From: HGM04593 sp045661225
GTDB taxonomy: Bacteria > Bacteroidota > Bacteroidia > Bacteroidales > Bacteroidaceae
Reading direction: 5' to 3'
DNA: 57,665 nucleotides
Assembly: GCA_045661225.1 (NCBI GenBank)
Contig: JAZRFF010000024.1
Span: 1-57,665 of the forward strand
Below, in pieces: positions 1-7,599 of the stretch. The translations under genes were made by a program, and so were the position numbers. The notes below the pieces were generated by a model that saw nothing but the letters and a program-made list of their open reading frames with translations, did not search any database and had not been told where the DNA came from. The stretch's first letter is position 1. Each line of letters starts with the position of its first letter.

Positions 1-69
1 GCCGTGTTTCACAACAGGGCACACAGTCTATTCCCGACTGGGAATAATGGTTTGGAAAATAGTATACTG

Positions 70-101
70 CAAATATACATTAGCAAAATAGCGTTTTGCA
101 A
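70..101 (-). promoter_or_regulatory. Bacteroidetes-type promoter for a gene beyond the left edge
   Basis: On the minus strand there is a -7 element TATATTTG (complement of 70-77) and a TTGC -33 element (complement of 98-101), 20 bases apart. This fits the TTTG/TTGC-N19-20-TAnnTTTG layout used elsewhere in the window. The target gene is not in view. Confidence 0.35.
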
Positions 102-351
102 GTTTTTTTGCATCTTTTTAGCAATGATGTGCTAAAATCTAAAAAAAGAAGCCTAGCCCGGGTATATGTGAATGTGGAATTAGAAAAACAGGTACCGCGA
201 TTCACATCGGGGCACCTGAAAAAATGTCATCTAAACAATATATAATTGCAACGCAAAGTTATTCTTACAACAGTTTTTTAAAGTTGCTGAATTGCTATAA
301 TTGATTGTATAATAATTTTGCAGAATATGGTCTGCGGGGCTCAAATACAAC

Positions 352-398
352 ACAGCAATATTGGAAGACAGGTTTTCAGGGCCTCCCAATATTGCTGT
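352..398. repeat. Perfect 13-bp inverted repeat, downstream of the small minus-strand gene
   Basis: ACAGCAATATTGG at 352-364 is repeated in inverse orientation at 386-398, with a 21-base centre. It lies just past the stop of the 78-residue gene on the minus strand, so it may be its terminator. No run of T follows on either strand, so a protein-binding or recombination site is also possible. Confidence 0.6.
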
Positions 399-416
399 TA
401 ACGTGGTGTGCAGTGA

Positions 417-653
417 TTAGTTGTAGCGAGATTTCTTTTCGGCTGCTAACATATTTTCAATTTCTTCGCTCATTGAATAGCCCTTCTCTACTTCGTCGGC
501 TATAACTCTGTTTCGCAACTCGATGAACTCTTTTGCTTCGTTGAGTGGCAGTGTCGAGTAAATCTCTTCATCGGTGTAGGCTAATGCTGTTGCTGCGCCG
601 CTAAGAATGTCTATGGCAATGTCTTTTGCCGGACGTGTTTTTTGATTTTTCAT
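417..653 (-). CDS. Small hypothetical protein, 78 residues
   Basis: I do not recognise this protein. It is a soluble, highly charged, mostly helical polypeptide with a basic N-terminus (MKNQKTRPAKDIAIDILSG) and an acidic, Glu-rich second half (residues about 45-70), with no signal peptide, membrane segment or cysteine. I accept it as a real gene because it has its own Bacteroidetes promoter 41-71 bases upstream, an A-rich ribosome-binding region before the ATG, ordinary codon use and a strong inverted repeat just after its stop. It is transcribed alone, downstream of no other gene. The size and charge pattern would suit a small adaptor, antitoxin-like or stress protein, but nothing in the sequence identifies a function. 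Confidence 0.6.
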   Translation of the reverse strand: MKNQKTRPAKDIAIDILSGAATALAYTDEEIYSTLPLNEAKEFIELRNRVIADEVEKGYSMSEEIENMLAAEKKSRYN

Positions 654-693
654 TGCTTTTTATTTTTTTCTTCTTCGTTTAATCCTTCTTATG

Positions 694-724
694 CAAATAT
701 AATGTAGAAACGTGCTTTTTACAA
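694..724 (-). promoter_or_regulatory. Promoter of the 78-residue gene
   Basis: The minus strand reads TTGT (complement of 721-724), 19 bases, then TATATTTG (complement of 694-701). This places a transcript start about 35 bases before the ATG at 653. Confidence 0.5.
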
Positions 725-785
725 GTCTGTGAGCAAACAATTGAAAAATCTTTGCAAAGGTTGGCGTTATAAATTCTGTGTTTTG

Positions 786-1841
786 TTATTTTTTGGCTGC
801 AAACAGATAGTACCCCAGGAACTTGCTTGTGCGCAGTATTTTGCTGATAATAAGGCAGCAACCTGTTACCAACAGCGATAATGAAACGACAATTGCCAGT
901 TCAACAACAAAATTTGGTGTCTCTCTGATGAATTCTCCAACAGACGGCAACTGCGGTATAATGAAGAAATGAATGAGGTAGATATCCAATGTGTGCTTGC
1001 CTATATATTGTAACGCCTTGCCTGCGCGACGTTCTTTGCTGAAGCTCTCTTGGTAGGTCCTGAAAAAATTAAAGACTATGAGCACCCCGGTATATCCCAA
1101 CAGCACGGGTGCTACCATCTCTATGAATATGTTGGCAAGCGCATTGTCTCCGCTATATGTGAAGCTTGTGTATATCAGGACAATAAATGTGATGATGATG
1201 CTTGCGGTGAAGTATTGGTTATCCAACAGGCTGAATAGTTTCTCCTTGTAGCGTGAGGCTAAAATGCCTGCCACGAAAAAATGGAAGTATTTGCAGGTCT
1301 TTGTCAGTGAGGTTAGGTCGCCCCAATATACAAGAGCGTCGACTTTTTTCATCGGGTACAGGGCCAGGAAGGCTATGGCGGCTGTCGCTAAGTGCAGTAC
1401 TATCCATAGTGTGTACCTGCCGTTGTTCCTTTGCTTGCGTGTAGCCCAGGATATAATGTATGTTACAATGAACATCTGCAATAGCACCAGTGTGAACCAG
1501 TAACCGAACTTTGATTGGTGTTCGACAAAATCAACGAACCCTTTCTGCTGAACAAGATAGACGTATGTGAGACCGAATGCCAGCGTGGGTATGAGCTGTA
1601 TTCTGAGCTTTTTGATGGTGTTTGTTGCAAGGCTTCTTGAATCGGTTATGGCTGCTGTTGCCTTGTAGGCAAAAAAACCGCTTATGAAGAAGAAGAGGGG
1701 CATTCGGAACGAAAGGAATATTGACGAGAGCAGCGTTGTCTCTCCTTCAATGTTTAATGCGAAGGATTCGATGTGTGCAAAGACTACAAGAATCATTGTG
1801 AAGCCTCGCAGGGCGTCGATGTACTCTATACGTTTGTTCAT
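786..1841 (-). CDS. Membrane acyltransferase, acyltransferase-3 family
   Basis: This 351-residue integral inner-membrane protein most likely transfers an acyl (usually acetyl) group to a sugar of an exported or surface glycan. The N-terminus MNKRIEYIDALRGFTMILVV is the classic acyltransferase-3 opening (a conserved R/D-x-x-R-G-x-x near the first membrane helix), and about ten hydrophobic helices follow through the C-terminus. The length is normal for the family; the closest-looking group is the fucose 4-O-acetylase-like COG3594 type. It is the last gene of a three-gene minus-strand operon after an SDR reductase and an NTP_transf_5 protein, with a 50-base gap. The acceptor substrate cannot be read from the sequence. 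Confidence 0.85.
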   Translation of the reverse strand: MNKRIEYIDALRGFTMILVVFAHIESFALNIEGETTLLSSIFLSFRMPLFFFISGFFAYKATAAITDSRSLATNTIKKLRIQLIPTLAFGLTYVYLVQQKGFVDFVEHQSKFGYWFTLVLLQMFIVTYIISWATRKQRNNGRYTLWIVLHLATAAIAFLALYPMKKVDALVYWGDLTSLTKTCKYFHFFVAGILASRYKEKLFSLLDNQYFTASIIITFIVLIYTSFTYSGDNALANIFIEMVAPVLLGYTGVLIVFNFFRTYQESFSKERRAGKALQYIGKHTLDIYLIHFFIIPQLPSVGEFIRETPNFVVELAIVVSLSLLVTGCCLIISKILRTSKFLGYYLFAAKK

Positions 1842-1891
1842 ATTACTTTGGAGTTTCTTTTTTGTTACTTTTTATGTGATTCTCTTTGGGC

Positions 1892-2971
1892 TTAGTGCAG
1901 TTTGCGCCATAGGTAATGCCAGGCCTTGAAAAGTGGTGCCCAGATGACCTCGCGAGGGTAGTGCCGGACGAATGTGCACGAGCGTTTCAATGTCTGTATT
2001 ATGCGCTTTGTGCTGTAACCGGCAGTGGGGGTGTAGCGCCGGTCGTGTTTGCCTAAGTTGCCTGCAAGCATAATCTCTTGCAGTATGAATTCTCCTTCTT
2101 TCCTGTCGGGAGCGAATGGGGTGTGCTCTTGGTCAAGCGCGAATACCTGTTGCATCACGTGCATAAGCGCGCAGGCGAATTTCTCGAGCCCTAACAGCTT
2201 TACAGTGGCAATGTAACGCTCTCTTTCAGCGGTACTTATGTCGCCGGCAAGAATATAGTAGTAGTCGAGCAGTTGCTTAAGGCCGATACCTTCGTAAAAG
2301 AGGTGACGGTATATGTGCACGAGAAGGTATATTAGGTTGAACTCGGTTGTGGGGACGGGTAACAGGGTGTTGCCTGCTTCGTTGGTGTTTGCGAATTGCA
2401 GTGCGGCGTGATGCGCAAAAAAACGTTGCAGCTTCCTGTTGCCGAACGGGTTATACAACCACGTGGGGCGGTAGTGTACCTCAATCTCGACTCCTTTTTT
2501 AATTGGAAAGTCGACGTGGTGGTACGTGGGTTTGCATTTGGGAAAATAACGCCTCACATAACGTAGCACGGTGTCGCAACCGCCGTCTAACCATATGTCG
2601 ATGTCGCCGGGGGTGCGCAGCAATGGGTTGGGGTGGTATTGTGCGCAGCCTTGTCCCTTGAGTATACAACAGTTGAAACCGTCGGCTTTGAATTTCTTTG
2701 CTACTGCTGCTGTCTTTTTGTTCAGGTCGGCATTGGCGGCTTTTATCTGCTCGCAGGCGCTGTGCCACTCAAGCAGTGTTCTTTTTCCGGGGCGTTGTTG
2801 CTGTGGTATTTTTTCTATTCCGGCGAATGTCGTTCCCAAGAGTGCCTGTCGCCACGCTGTGTCGAAAAGTTCCGCCCACTGCTCCTCGTTGGGGGTTGTA
2901 GAAAGGGCGGTGCGCTTGCCTGTGGCGCACTGGATAAGTTCAAAGAAGAGTTCTGTGGTGTCGGCGGGCAT
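1892..2971 (-). CDS. Nucleotidyltransferase-fold protein, NTP_transf_5 type
   Basis: This 359-residue protein carries the core of the NTP_transf_5 branch of the nucleotidyltransferase superfamily: ILKG at residues 103-106 followed by R-T-P-GDIDIWLD at 119-129, where the two acidic residues of D-x-D would bind metal. A helical region follows that includes HIYRHLFYEGIGLKQLLDYY, typical of the family. Members are common beside surface-polysaccharide and natural-product genes, and their substrates are mostly unknown. It starts 14 bases after the stop of the SDR gene and is followed by the acyltransferase, so the three are probably co-transcribed. No signal peptide is visible, so it should act in the cytoplasm. 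The C-terminus is basic (SFVRHYPREVIWAPLFKAWH). Confidence 0.8.
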   Translation of the reverse strand: MPADTTELFFELIQCATGKRTALSTTPNEEQWAELFDTAWRQALLGTTFAGIEKIPQQQRPGKRTLLEWHSACEQIKAANADLNKKTAAVAKKFKADGFNCCILKGQGCAQYHPNPLLRTPGDIDIWLDGGCDTVLRYVRRYFPKCKPTYHHVDFPIKKGVEIEVHYRPTWLYNPFGNRKLQRFFAHHAALQFANTNEAGNTLLPVPTTEFNLIYLLVHIYRHLFYEGIGLKQLLDYYYILAGDISTAERERYIATVKLLGLEKFACALMHVMQQVFALDQEHTPFAPDRKEGEFILQEIMLAGNLGKHDRRYTPTAGYSTKRIIQTLKRSCTFVRHYPREVIWAPLFKAWHYLWRKLH

Positions 2972-2985
2972 TGTGCAGACTGTTT

Positions 2986-3681
2986 TTACTTGAAACTGTA
3001 TCCGCCGTTAACCTCGATGAGACTGCCGTTGACAAATGGGTTGTCGATGCAGAAACGGTAAGCGTCGACAATTTCGTCAATAGAGGCGAAACGGTGTATA
3101 GCGGTTTTGCGGTATATATTTTGCTTAATCTCTTCGGGCTTTTCCTTTTGCCAAGGTGTTTCGACAAAGCCGGGGACAATGGCATTGACTGTTGTTCCGG
3201 TGCCTTCGAACTCCTTTACAAGGTTCTGAGCAAGTGCGTGTACTGCAGCTTTTGTGACACCGTAGGCCAGCACGGTTGCGTGTGGCTGAATACCCATCTG
3301 CGAGCCTGTGAACAGAATTCTGGACCCTTGGGGAATGAGGCTGTACAGCTCGCGAACGAGTATGTAGTGCGAGTTTACTGCAACTTCCATCATTGTGTCC
3401 CAGTCGCTGTCGGCTGTGTCGGTAAACGGTTTCCTGATGGAGACACCGGCGTTGCAGACTATGCAGTCGATGTGTGTGCACTCTTGCTTGACGGTGTCGA
3501 TGAAGGCGTACAGGCTTGTGCGGTTGCTCTGGTCGACCTTGTATGCTGTGAAATTCTCAATCTGCTCGGTAAAGTCGCTGCCTACGTATGTGGCATAGAC
3601 ACGGTAACCTTTCCCGATGAGCATCTTTGCAACGCCTAATCCAATGCCCGACGTTCCTCCTGTAACTATTGCTGTTTTCAT
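2986..3681 (-). CDS. SDR-family NAD(P)-dependent oxidoreductase
   Basis: A 231-residue short-chain dehydrogenase/reductase. The Rossmann cofactor motif TGGTSGIG is at residues 7-14, the structural NNAG motif appears as CNAG at 76-79, and the catalytic set is Ser127 with YGVTK (Tyr140, Lys144). The closing sequence VNGSLIEVNGGYSF matches FabG-like members, but the reduced length and the CNAG variant argue against the housekeeping FabG. It is the first gene of the operon with the NTP_transf_5 protein and acyltransferase. A sugar or lipid intermediate of a surface glycan is a reasonable substrate guess from context only. A perfect -7 box and a 14-bp palindrome lie directly upstream. Confidence 0.9.
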   Translation of the reverse strand: MKTAIVTGGTSGIGLGVAKMLIGKGYRVYATYVGSDFTEQIENFTAYKVDQSNRTSLYAFIDTVKQECTHIDCIVCNAGVSIRKPFTDTADSDWDTMMEVAVNSHYILVRELYSLIPQGSRILFTGSQMGIQPHATVLAYGVTKAAVHALAQNLVKEFEGTGTTVNAIVPGFVETPWQKEKPEEIKQNIYRKTAIHRFASIDEIVDAYRFCIDNPFVNGSLIEVNGGYSFK

Positions 3682-3700
3682 ATTTTATAATTTATTCACT

Positions 3701-3716
3701 CCTTTGCGCAAAGGTA
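3701..3716 (-). promoter_or_regulatory. Promoter -7 box of the SDR operon overlapping a palindrome
   Basis: The minus strand carries TACCTTTG (complement of 3709-3716), a consensus -7 element, 28-35 bases before the SDR start. It overlaps the perfect palindrome CCTTTGCGCAAAGG at 3701-3714. I see no good -33 element at the usual distance, so an activator or repressor acting at the palindrome is possible. Confidence 0.5.
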
Positions 3717-3796
3717 ATAAAAAGATGCAAGAATAGCGCATTATGCTTGAAACTGTTTGTAAATCTTTTGCGGCGAATGTACCCGGGGTGTGTTGC

Positions 3797-3827
3797 TTGC
3801 TTATGTCGTGGAAAATGAGTATCTTCG
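3797..3827 (+). promoter_or_regulatory. Promoter of the riboflavin synthase gene
   Basis: TTGC at 3797-3800, 19 bases, then TATCTTCG at 3820-3827. The leader is too short (about 25 bases) to hold an FMN riboswitch. Confidence 0.6.
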
Positions 3828-3856
3828 CACTGTTTAACAAATAAATGATTGAATAT

Positions 3857-4456
3857 ATGTTCTCGGGAATTGTTGAGGAATTTGCGACGGTGCGTCGTTT
3901 GGTGCGCGAGCAGGGTAATCTGCATCTGACGCTGACCTGTTCGTTTGTGAACGAATTGAAAATTGACCAAAGTGTGTCGCACAACGGAGTGTGCCTTACA
4001 GTGGTCGATATTAACGGCGATGAATATACGGTAACAGCTATGCACGAGACTCTTGAGCGCTCGAATATAGGCCTGCTCAACGTGGGCGACAAGGTTAATG
4101 TGGAGCGTAGTATGATGATGAACGGCAGGCTCGATGGTCACATTGTACAAGGACACGTCGATTGTAAGGCACAGTGTGTGTCGGTACGTGATATGGACGG
4201 CAGCTGGTACTACACGTTCCGCTACAAGAGCGACGCCGAGATGGCGGCAAGGGGTTATATAACGGTCGACAAGGGGTCGGTAACGGTAAACGGTGTCAGC
4301 CTTACCGTGTGCGAACCGACGGACGATTCTTTCTCGGTGGCTATAATACCTTATACTCACGAACATACGAATTTCCACACAATAGAGGTGGGTACGCTTG
4401 TGAATATTGAGTTTGACATTATTGGTAAGTATATTGCTCGCATTGCAAGGCGATGA
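3857..4456 (+). CDS. ribE: Riboflavin synthase, alpha chain
   Basis: This enzyme dismutates two 6,7-dimethyl-8-ribityllumazine molecules to riboflavin, the last step of vitamin B2 synthesis. The protein is built of two lumazine-binding barrels: the first begins MFSGIVEEFATV and contains HNGVCLTVV, the second begins DGHIVQGHVD and contains VNGVSLTV, the paired family signatures. A C-terminal trimerisation helix ends in the basic IGKYIARIARR. An upstream in-frame ATG at 3845 exists, but the family starts with MF(T/S)GIV and the promoter position leaves a better leader for 3857, so I chose that start. The other rib genes are not in the window. A small membrane-protein gene starts 18 bases downstream and may share the transcript. 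Confidence 0.95.
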   Translation: MFSGIVEEFATVRRLVREQGNLHLTLTCSFVNELKIDQSVSHNGVCLTVVDINGDEYTVTAMHETLERSNIGLLNVGDKVNVERSMMMNGRLDGHIVQGHVDCKAQCVSVRDMDGSWYYTFRYKSDAEMAARGYITVDKGSVTVNGVSLTVCEPTDDSFSVAIIPYTHEHTNFHTIEVGTLVNIEFDIIGKYIARIARR

Positions 4457-4474
4457 GGAAAAAAATGATTGCTT

Positions 4475-4855
4475 ATGTCTAAAATTCTGCGCTTTTTTTT
4501 GTTGTTCCTGCTGGTTGTTGTAGCGTTGTGCGTGCAGACAAGGCCCGACAGGGAACAGCACGTCAACGAAATTTCGGCAATGGTCGTTGAATCGCTTGCA
4601 CAAGGTGCGCCGATGGGCGAGCTTCTGCCCGAGAGTGCTCTCGCGTTAATAAAGGACGAGGGGCTGTTGCGAAATTTGCTTGACAAGACTGTTGTTGTTG
4701 AGGATTATTATGTGCTGACCTTTGGAAAATTTGTGACCGGTGACGAGGAGTATCCTTTGTCGATAGGGGCGTTCGGAAAGGTATTTTTCCTTGCAGCGGA
4801 CGGCATTGCCGAGAGGTCTTATTATAAACTTAGAGAAAAGAAAATTATTGATTGA
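4475..4855 (+). CDS. Small N-terminally anchored protein, possibly DUF4359-like
   Basis: A 126-residue protein with a basic start and one hydrophobic helix (MSKILRFFLLFLLVVVALCV) followed by an exported acidic domain. The pattern of a helix, then a helical stretch (residues about 30-65), then V-x-D-Y-Y-x-L-x-F-G-x-F near the middle and a final glycine-containing strand recalls DUF4359 proteins, but I am not certain. A TTG six bases upstream is also in frame; I chose the ATG at 4475. It sits between ribE and the NifX-like gene with short gaps (18 and 8 bases), suggesting a three-gene transcript. No function can be assigned. Confidence 0.7.
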   Translation: MSKILRFFLLFLLVVVALCVQTRPDREQHVNEISAMVVESLAQGAPMGELLPESALALIKDEGLLRNLLDKTVVVEDYYVLTFGKFVTGDEEYPLSIGAFGKVFFLAADGIAERSYYKLREKKIID

Positions 4856-4863
4856 AATAGAGT

Positions 4864-5217
4864 ATGAAGATTGCTGTTCCAACAAGAGAAGGTGTAGTCG
4901 ACAACCATTTTGGGCATTGCGACCATTATACGATATTCACCGTTAACAACGGCGAAATTACAATGAGAGAGATACTGCCTTCGCCACAGGGCTGTGGCTG
5001 TAAGTCAGGGGTGGTGCTTGTGCTGCGACAGAAAGGAGTACAGGTGATGCTCGCCGGAAATATGGGAGAGGGTGCAAAAAATGTGCTCGAAAGCCACGAA
5101 ATTAAGGTTATCCGCGGTTGCAGTGGCGATATCGATGCCCTTGTAAGGGCTTATCTTGCCGGAGAGGTAAAGGATAATGGCGAGCTGTGCAGTCACCACG
5201 AATGTGGTTCGCATTGA
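4864..5217 (+). CDS. NifX/NifB-type iron-molybdenum cofactor domain protein
   Basis: A 117-residue single-domain member of the dinitrogenase iron-molybdenum cofactor family, which binds iron-sulfur or Fe-Mo cluster precursors. It opens MKIAVPTREGVVDNHFGHC, the family signature with the cluster-linked HFGHC, and continues with an alpha/beta fold to about residue 100. It also has CGC at about residues 40-42, a Cys in the IRGCSGD loop, and a Cys/His-rich tail CSHHECGSH that could bind metal. No nitrogenase genes are in view; in anaerobes without nitrogenase these proteins usually occur alone or beside P-loop ATPases and have no assigned role. It follows the small membrane protein by 8 bases. Confidence 0.9.
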   Translation: MKIAVPTREGVVDNHFGHCDHYTIFTVNNGEITMREILPSPQGCGCKSGVVLVLRQKGVQVMLAGNMGEGAKNVLESHEIKVIRGCSGDIDALVRAYLAGEVKDNGELCSHHECGSH

Positions 5218-5412
5218 TGGCTGTATTCTGCGGCCGTTTGGCTCGATGACGGTCAGAAACATATTACGCAGCAACAAAGAAAGTCCTTCGGGCTGCCGGT
5301 GCAAATGTTAACAACAAGTTCTTGCTCAGGAGAGTGGCTACGTGGCAATATGCCGCAGCAGGGGGTGCTGTCCGTGGATTTTAACTTTTAATTTAAGCAA
5401 AAAACAAAAATA
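5218..5412 (+). other. GC-rich gap between the NifX-like gene and the 193-aa gene
   Basis: This 195-base gap is less AT-rich than other spacers here. It contains two ATG-led frames that overlap at their junction: 5246-5311 (21 residues, ending GCRCKC) and 5305-5391 (28 residues). It also has a small hairpin CAGCA-ggggg-TGCTG near 5356-5370. I cannot support either frame as a gene. A decayed gene, a small RNA or a terminator for the upstream genes are all possible. Confidence 0.35.
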
Positions 5413-5994
5413 ATGGTAAATAAAGTATATCTTGAGAACTTTGAGAGTCGTCTTCTTAACGAGCTACTTAAATTGTGTACACAGTATAAAGTGCTCGAGG
5501 GTACACTGCTTGCTACCGACGATATTGATGCTCGTTGGCACGAACTTGCCCCCGAATATGTAGCCGATGCTGTGCCTAACATTGCCGATTATCCTACCGT
5601 TGCAATAGCCTGGGCGGGGTATGTCGGTATGGCTGTTGCGCACCAGTGGGATAGCGATTGGACGGCGCATTGCAAAGATGCCTACAAGAGTTACTATGGA
5701 CCAAATGGCTTTGACGACCTTGATGAGTTTGTCGTGCAGCGCATTATAGGTTTCCACCTCGAGTCGCAGGAGGCCAAAGGCATTGAGCAGATGATGCGTC
5801 GTCTTGGCGAGACGGCACTCACTATCATACGTCGCGAGAATATAGAGCCGCAATCACCAATGGCTTTTCACGCTTTTGCACGTGCCATAAAGGTTATGTA
5901 CCGCGTGGGAGCTGCCATTGAACTCAAGCGCCTGGGGTATAAATTCGAGCAGGTGAATATGCCGAACCTCGGCAGCGGGGTGGCCGAGTGCTAA
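5413..5994 (+). CDS. Conserved-looking hypothetical protein, 193 residues
   Basis: I do not recognise a named family. The protein is soluble, predicted mostly helical, without signal peptide. It contains aromatic-rich segments (ADYPTVAIAWAGYVGMAVAHQW, near residues 55-77, and KDAYKSYYGPNGFDDLDE) and a helix-rich second half with many Arg/Glu residues (GIEQMMRRLGETALTIIRRE). The start follows an A-rich leader, and a strong 15-bp-stem terminator follows the stop by 17 bases, which supports a real and separately terminated gene. A Trp/Tyr-rich central region and a His (AHQW) are the only hints of a ligand pocket. No function is proposed. Confidence 0.75.
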   Translation: MVNKVYLENFESRLLNELLKLCTQYKVLEGTLLATDDIDARWHELAPEYVADAVPNIADYPTVAIAWAGYVGMAVAHQWDSDWTAHCKDAYKSYYGPNGFDDLDEFVVQRIIGFHLESQEAKGIEQMMRRLGETALTIIRRENIEPQSPMAFHAFARAIKVMYRVGAAIELKRLGYKFEQVNMPNLGSGVAEC

Positions 5995-6010
5995 ATAGCT
6001 TAGTCCATAA

Positions 6011-6044
6011 ACAAAAGTTGCCCGCTTAGGCGGGCAACTTTTGT
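6011..6044. terminator. Terminator after the 193-residue gene
   Basis: A perfect 15-bp stem (6011-6025 with 6030-6044) with loop TTAG, an A run on one side and TTTTGT on the other, so it could work in both directions. Confidence 0.9.
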
Positions 6045-6155
6045 ATTATATTATAAGTGCGTGTTTCTCTCGTTAGTTGGCTGTGTTGAACAGTGGTTAT
6101 TATTGTACCGTAACGAACAAGAATTATAGAATAGCCGTCGCTGTTGCTGAAAATA

Positions 6156-6192
6156 AAATAAATAATCCCCGCGTCGCGGGGATTATTTATTT
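6156..6192. terminator. Terminator of the FadL-type porin gene
   Basis: A perfect 17-bp stem (6156-6172 with 6176-6192) with loop GTC and a CCCCGC core inside AT flanks. It lies 23 bases past the stop of the minus-strand porin gene, back to back with the terminator at 6011. Confidence 0.9.
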
Positions 6193-6214
6193 AGTCTGTT
6201 GTAAAAATTCTTTG

Positions 6215-7549
6215 TTAGAATCTGAAATCTACACCGATTGTAGCGTTGTAAGTGTTACGTGCGTAGCTTGAGAGCTGTGTCTTGTAGTTTGCATATGCTG
6301 CATAGCAGAAACCAACGTTCAAATCCAGATTCTTGTTGAAGCTGTACTTTGCACCGAGACCTGTCATAAACGAGTCGTTTACAAATGAAATGTCGCTTAT
6401 GTATTTGTCGGTGATGCCGAAGTCGCTGTACTGCACGCCGGCCGAAAGAAGTAGGTTCTTTGTTACATTGAACTCTACTCCGGCAAGGAGCTCATAGGTG
6501 TTGTGAGCAAGGTGTATGTTGTTGTTGCCACCGAGCAATGACTCAACAGTTGCGTCCTTGTCGAAGTAATATGTTGCACCTAACATTGCCTTGAACCACG
6601 ATGTTGCCTGCCAAGAACCTGCAAGTGAGAGCAGTGCAGGTGAGTCGATGCGCTGCTTCTTGCCATCGGCGAAACCGCCTAAGTAGCTTCCGAGTGCACC
6701 ACCGGCTGCACTTTCTATTATCGAGCCCTGTCCAATGTTGTTCATAAAATCACTAGCTTTAATCTCCAACTCCTCGGTGTCGTTCTTTACGCTGTTTACA
6801 GTCTGGAACTCATACTTTGCTGCAAAGTTAAAGTCACCAATCTTGTAGTCTACACCGATTATAGGTGTGAATGATATACCGCTCTGGTCCATATCGATAT
6901 TAACAGACATAACGTCCTGCACGCCCATACCGGCAGCCGAGATGTCGGCGATAGCCTTTATTTCACCATTGTAGTTGTTGTTCAGGTAGTTGCCTCGAAC
7001 ACCTGCGAACACTGACCAGTTGTCCGATATCTTGTAAGCAGCACCCAATTGGAGCGAGAACATATACTGTGTAGACTCAAATTCTGAAGCTCCGCTTATA
7101 GTCATAGGTATATGAGACAACTGTCCAAGTCCGGCACCAAGCTGGCCGATGAGGTTGTTGAAGAGGGGCAAACCGTTCTCAAATTCGGCCTTACCGCCAC
7201 CACCGGGCATTCCGAAGAATCCGCTGAATGCCCAACGGCCGGTGTTGTAAGCAGCCATAATTGTAGGCATACAAGGTACAAAAACTTCGCCCTTGTGAGT
7301 CTTGTTGGTAAGGCGGTTTGTTACGTCGCGGTCCTGCCATACCATCTGCCAGTTAGCCGATAGCGCCCAACCTTTCTCAAAGAATGCAGTTCCGGCAGGG
7401 TTGAAGTAGATGGCATCGGTCTCCAGTGATGCGTAACGCGCCGGGTTGCGTACAAATGCCGAATGCTGGTTGGTGTTTGTCAACAGACCGCCTGCAAATG
7501 TTGAAATTGCAAGCGATGCAATAGCGATTGTTGTGAATAATCTTTTCAT
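6215..7549 (-). CDS. FadL/OmpP1-family outer-membrane transport protein
   Basis: A 444-residue outer-membrane beta-barrel of the family that moves hydrophobic compounds (long-chain fatty acids, aromatics) across the outer membrane. A signal peptide (MKRLFTTIAIASLAISTFAG) is followed by the plug-like N-terminal region with the family motif AIYFNPAGTAFF near residues 46-57. The rest is alternating amphipathic strands ending in IGVDFRF, with a terminal Phe as expected for barrel insertion. The length is typical. It stands alone between strong terminators and its promoter carries a perfect inverted repeat, so single-gene, repressor-type control is likely. The transported compound is unknown. Confidence 0.92.
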   Translation of the reverse strand: MKRLFTTIAIASLAISTFAGGLLTNTNQHSAFVRNPARYASLETDAIYFNPAGTAFFEKGWALSANWQMVWQDRDVTNRLTNKTHKGEVFVPCMPTIMAAYNTGRWAFSGFFGMPGGGGKAEFENGLPLFNNLIGQLGAGLGQLSHIPMTISGASEFESTQYMFSLQLGAAYKISDNWSVFAGVRGNYLNNNYNGEIKAIADISAAGMGVQDVMSVNIDMDQSGISFTPIIGVDYKIGDFNFAAKYEFQTVNSVKNDTEELEIKASDFMNNIGQGSIIESAAGGALGSYLGGFADGKKQRIDSPALLSLAGSWQATSWFKAMLGATYYFDKDATVESLLGGNNNIHLAHNTYELLAGVEFNVTKNLLLSAGVQYSDFGITDKYISDISFVNDSFMTGLGAKYSFNKNLDLNVGFCYAAYANYKTQLSSYARNTYNATIGVDFRF

Positions 7550-7599
7550 AATGATAAATTTTAAAGAAAAACTCTTTTTTATGCGTTTTTAAATTAACG

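Larger units (their letters stand above)
1..416. other. Left-edge intergenic stretch without a convincing gene
   Basis: I see no protein with coding character here; the short open frames lack a start context and overlap hairpins. The stretch holds a minus-strand promoter pointing off the left edge, a small hairpin ATTCCC-gact-GGGAAT near base 30, an imperfect hairpin CAGGTACC/GGCACCTG near 190-220 with one mismatch, and a strong 13-bp inverted repeat at 352-398. The leader from base 63 to base 1 on the minus strand contains no ATG-led frame, so the gene it serves lies outside the window. Confidence 0.5.

Noticed and set aside
305..505. 66-codon plus-strand frame
   Set aside because: It crosses the 13-bp inverted repeat and the 3' part of the 78-residue minus-strand gene, with no ribosome-binding context.
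3692..4603. Minus-strand frame of 303 codons across riboflavin synthase
   Set aside because: It overlaps the complete ribE gene and its promoter and encodes nothing recognisable.
5270..5320. Cobalamin riboswitch remnant
   Set aside because: GGTGCAAAT resembles part of the consensus, but the B12 box and the CCCGCA segment are absent.
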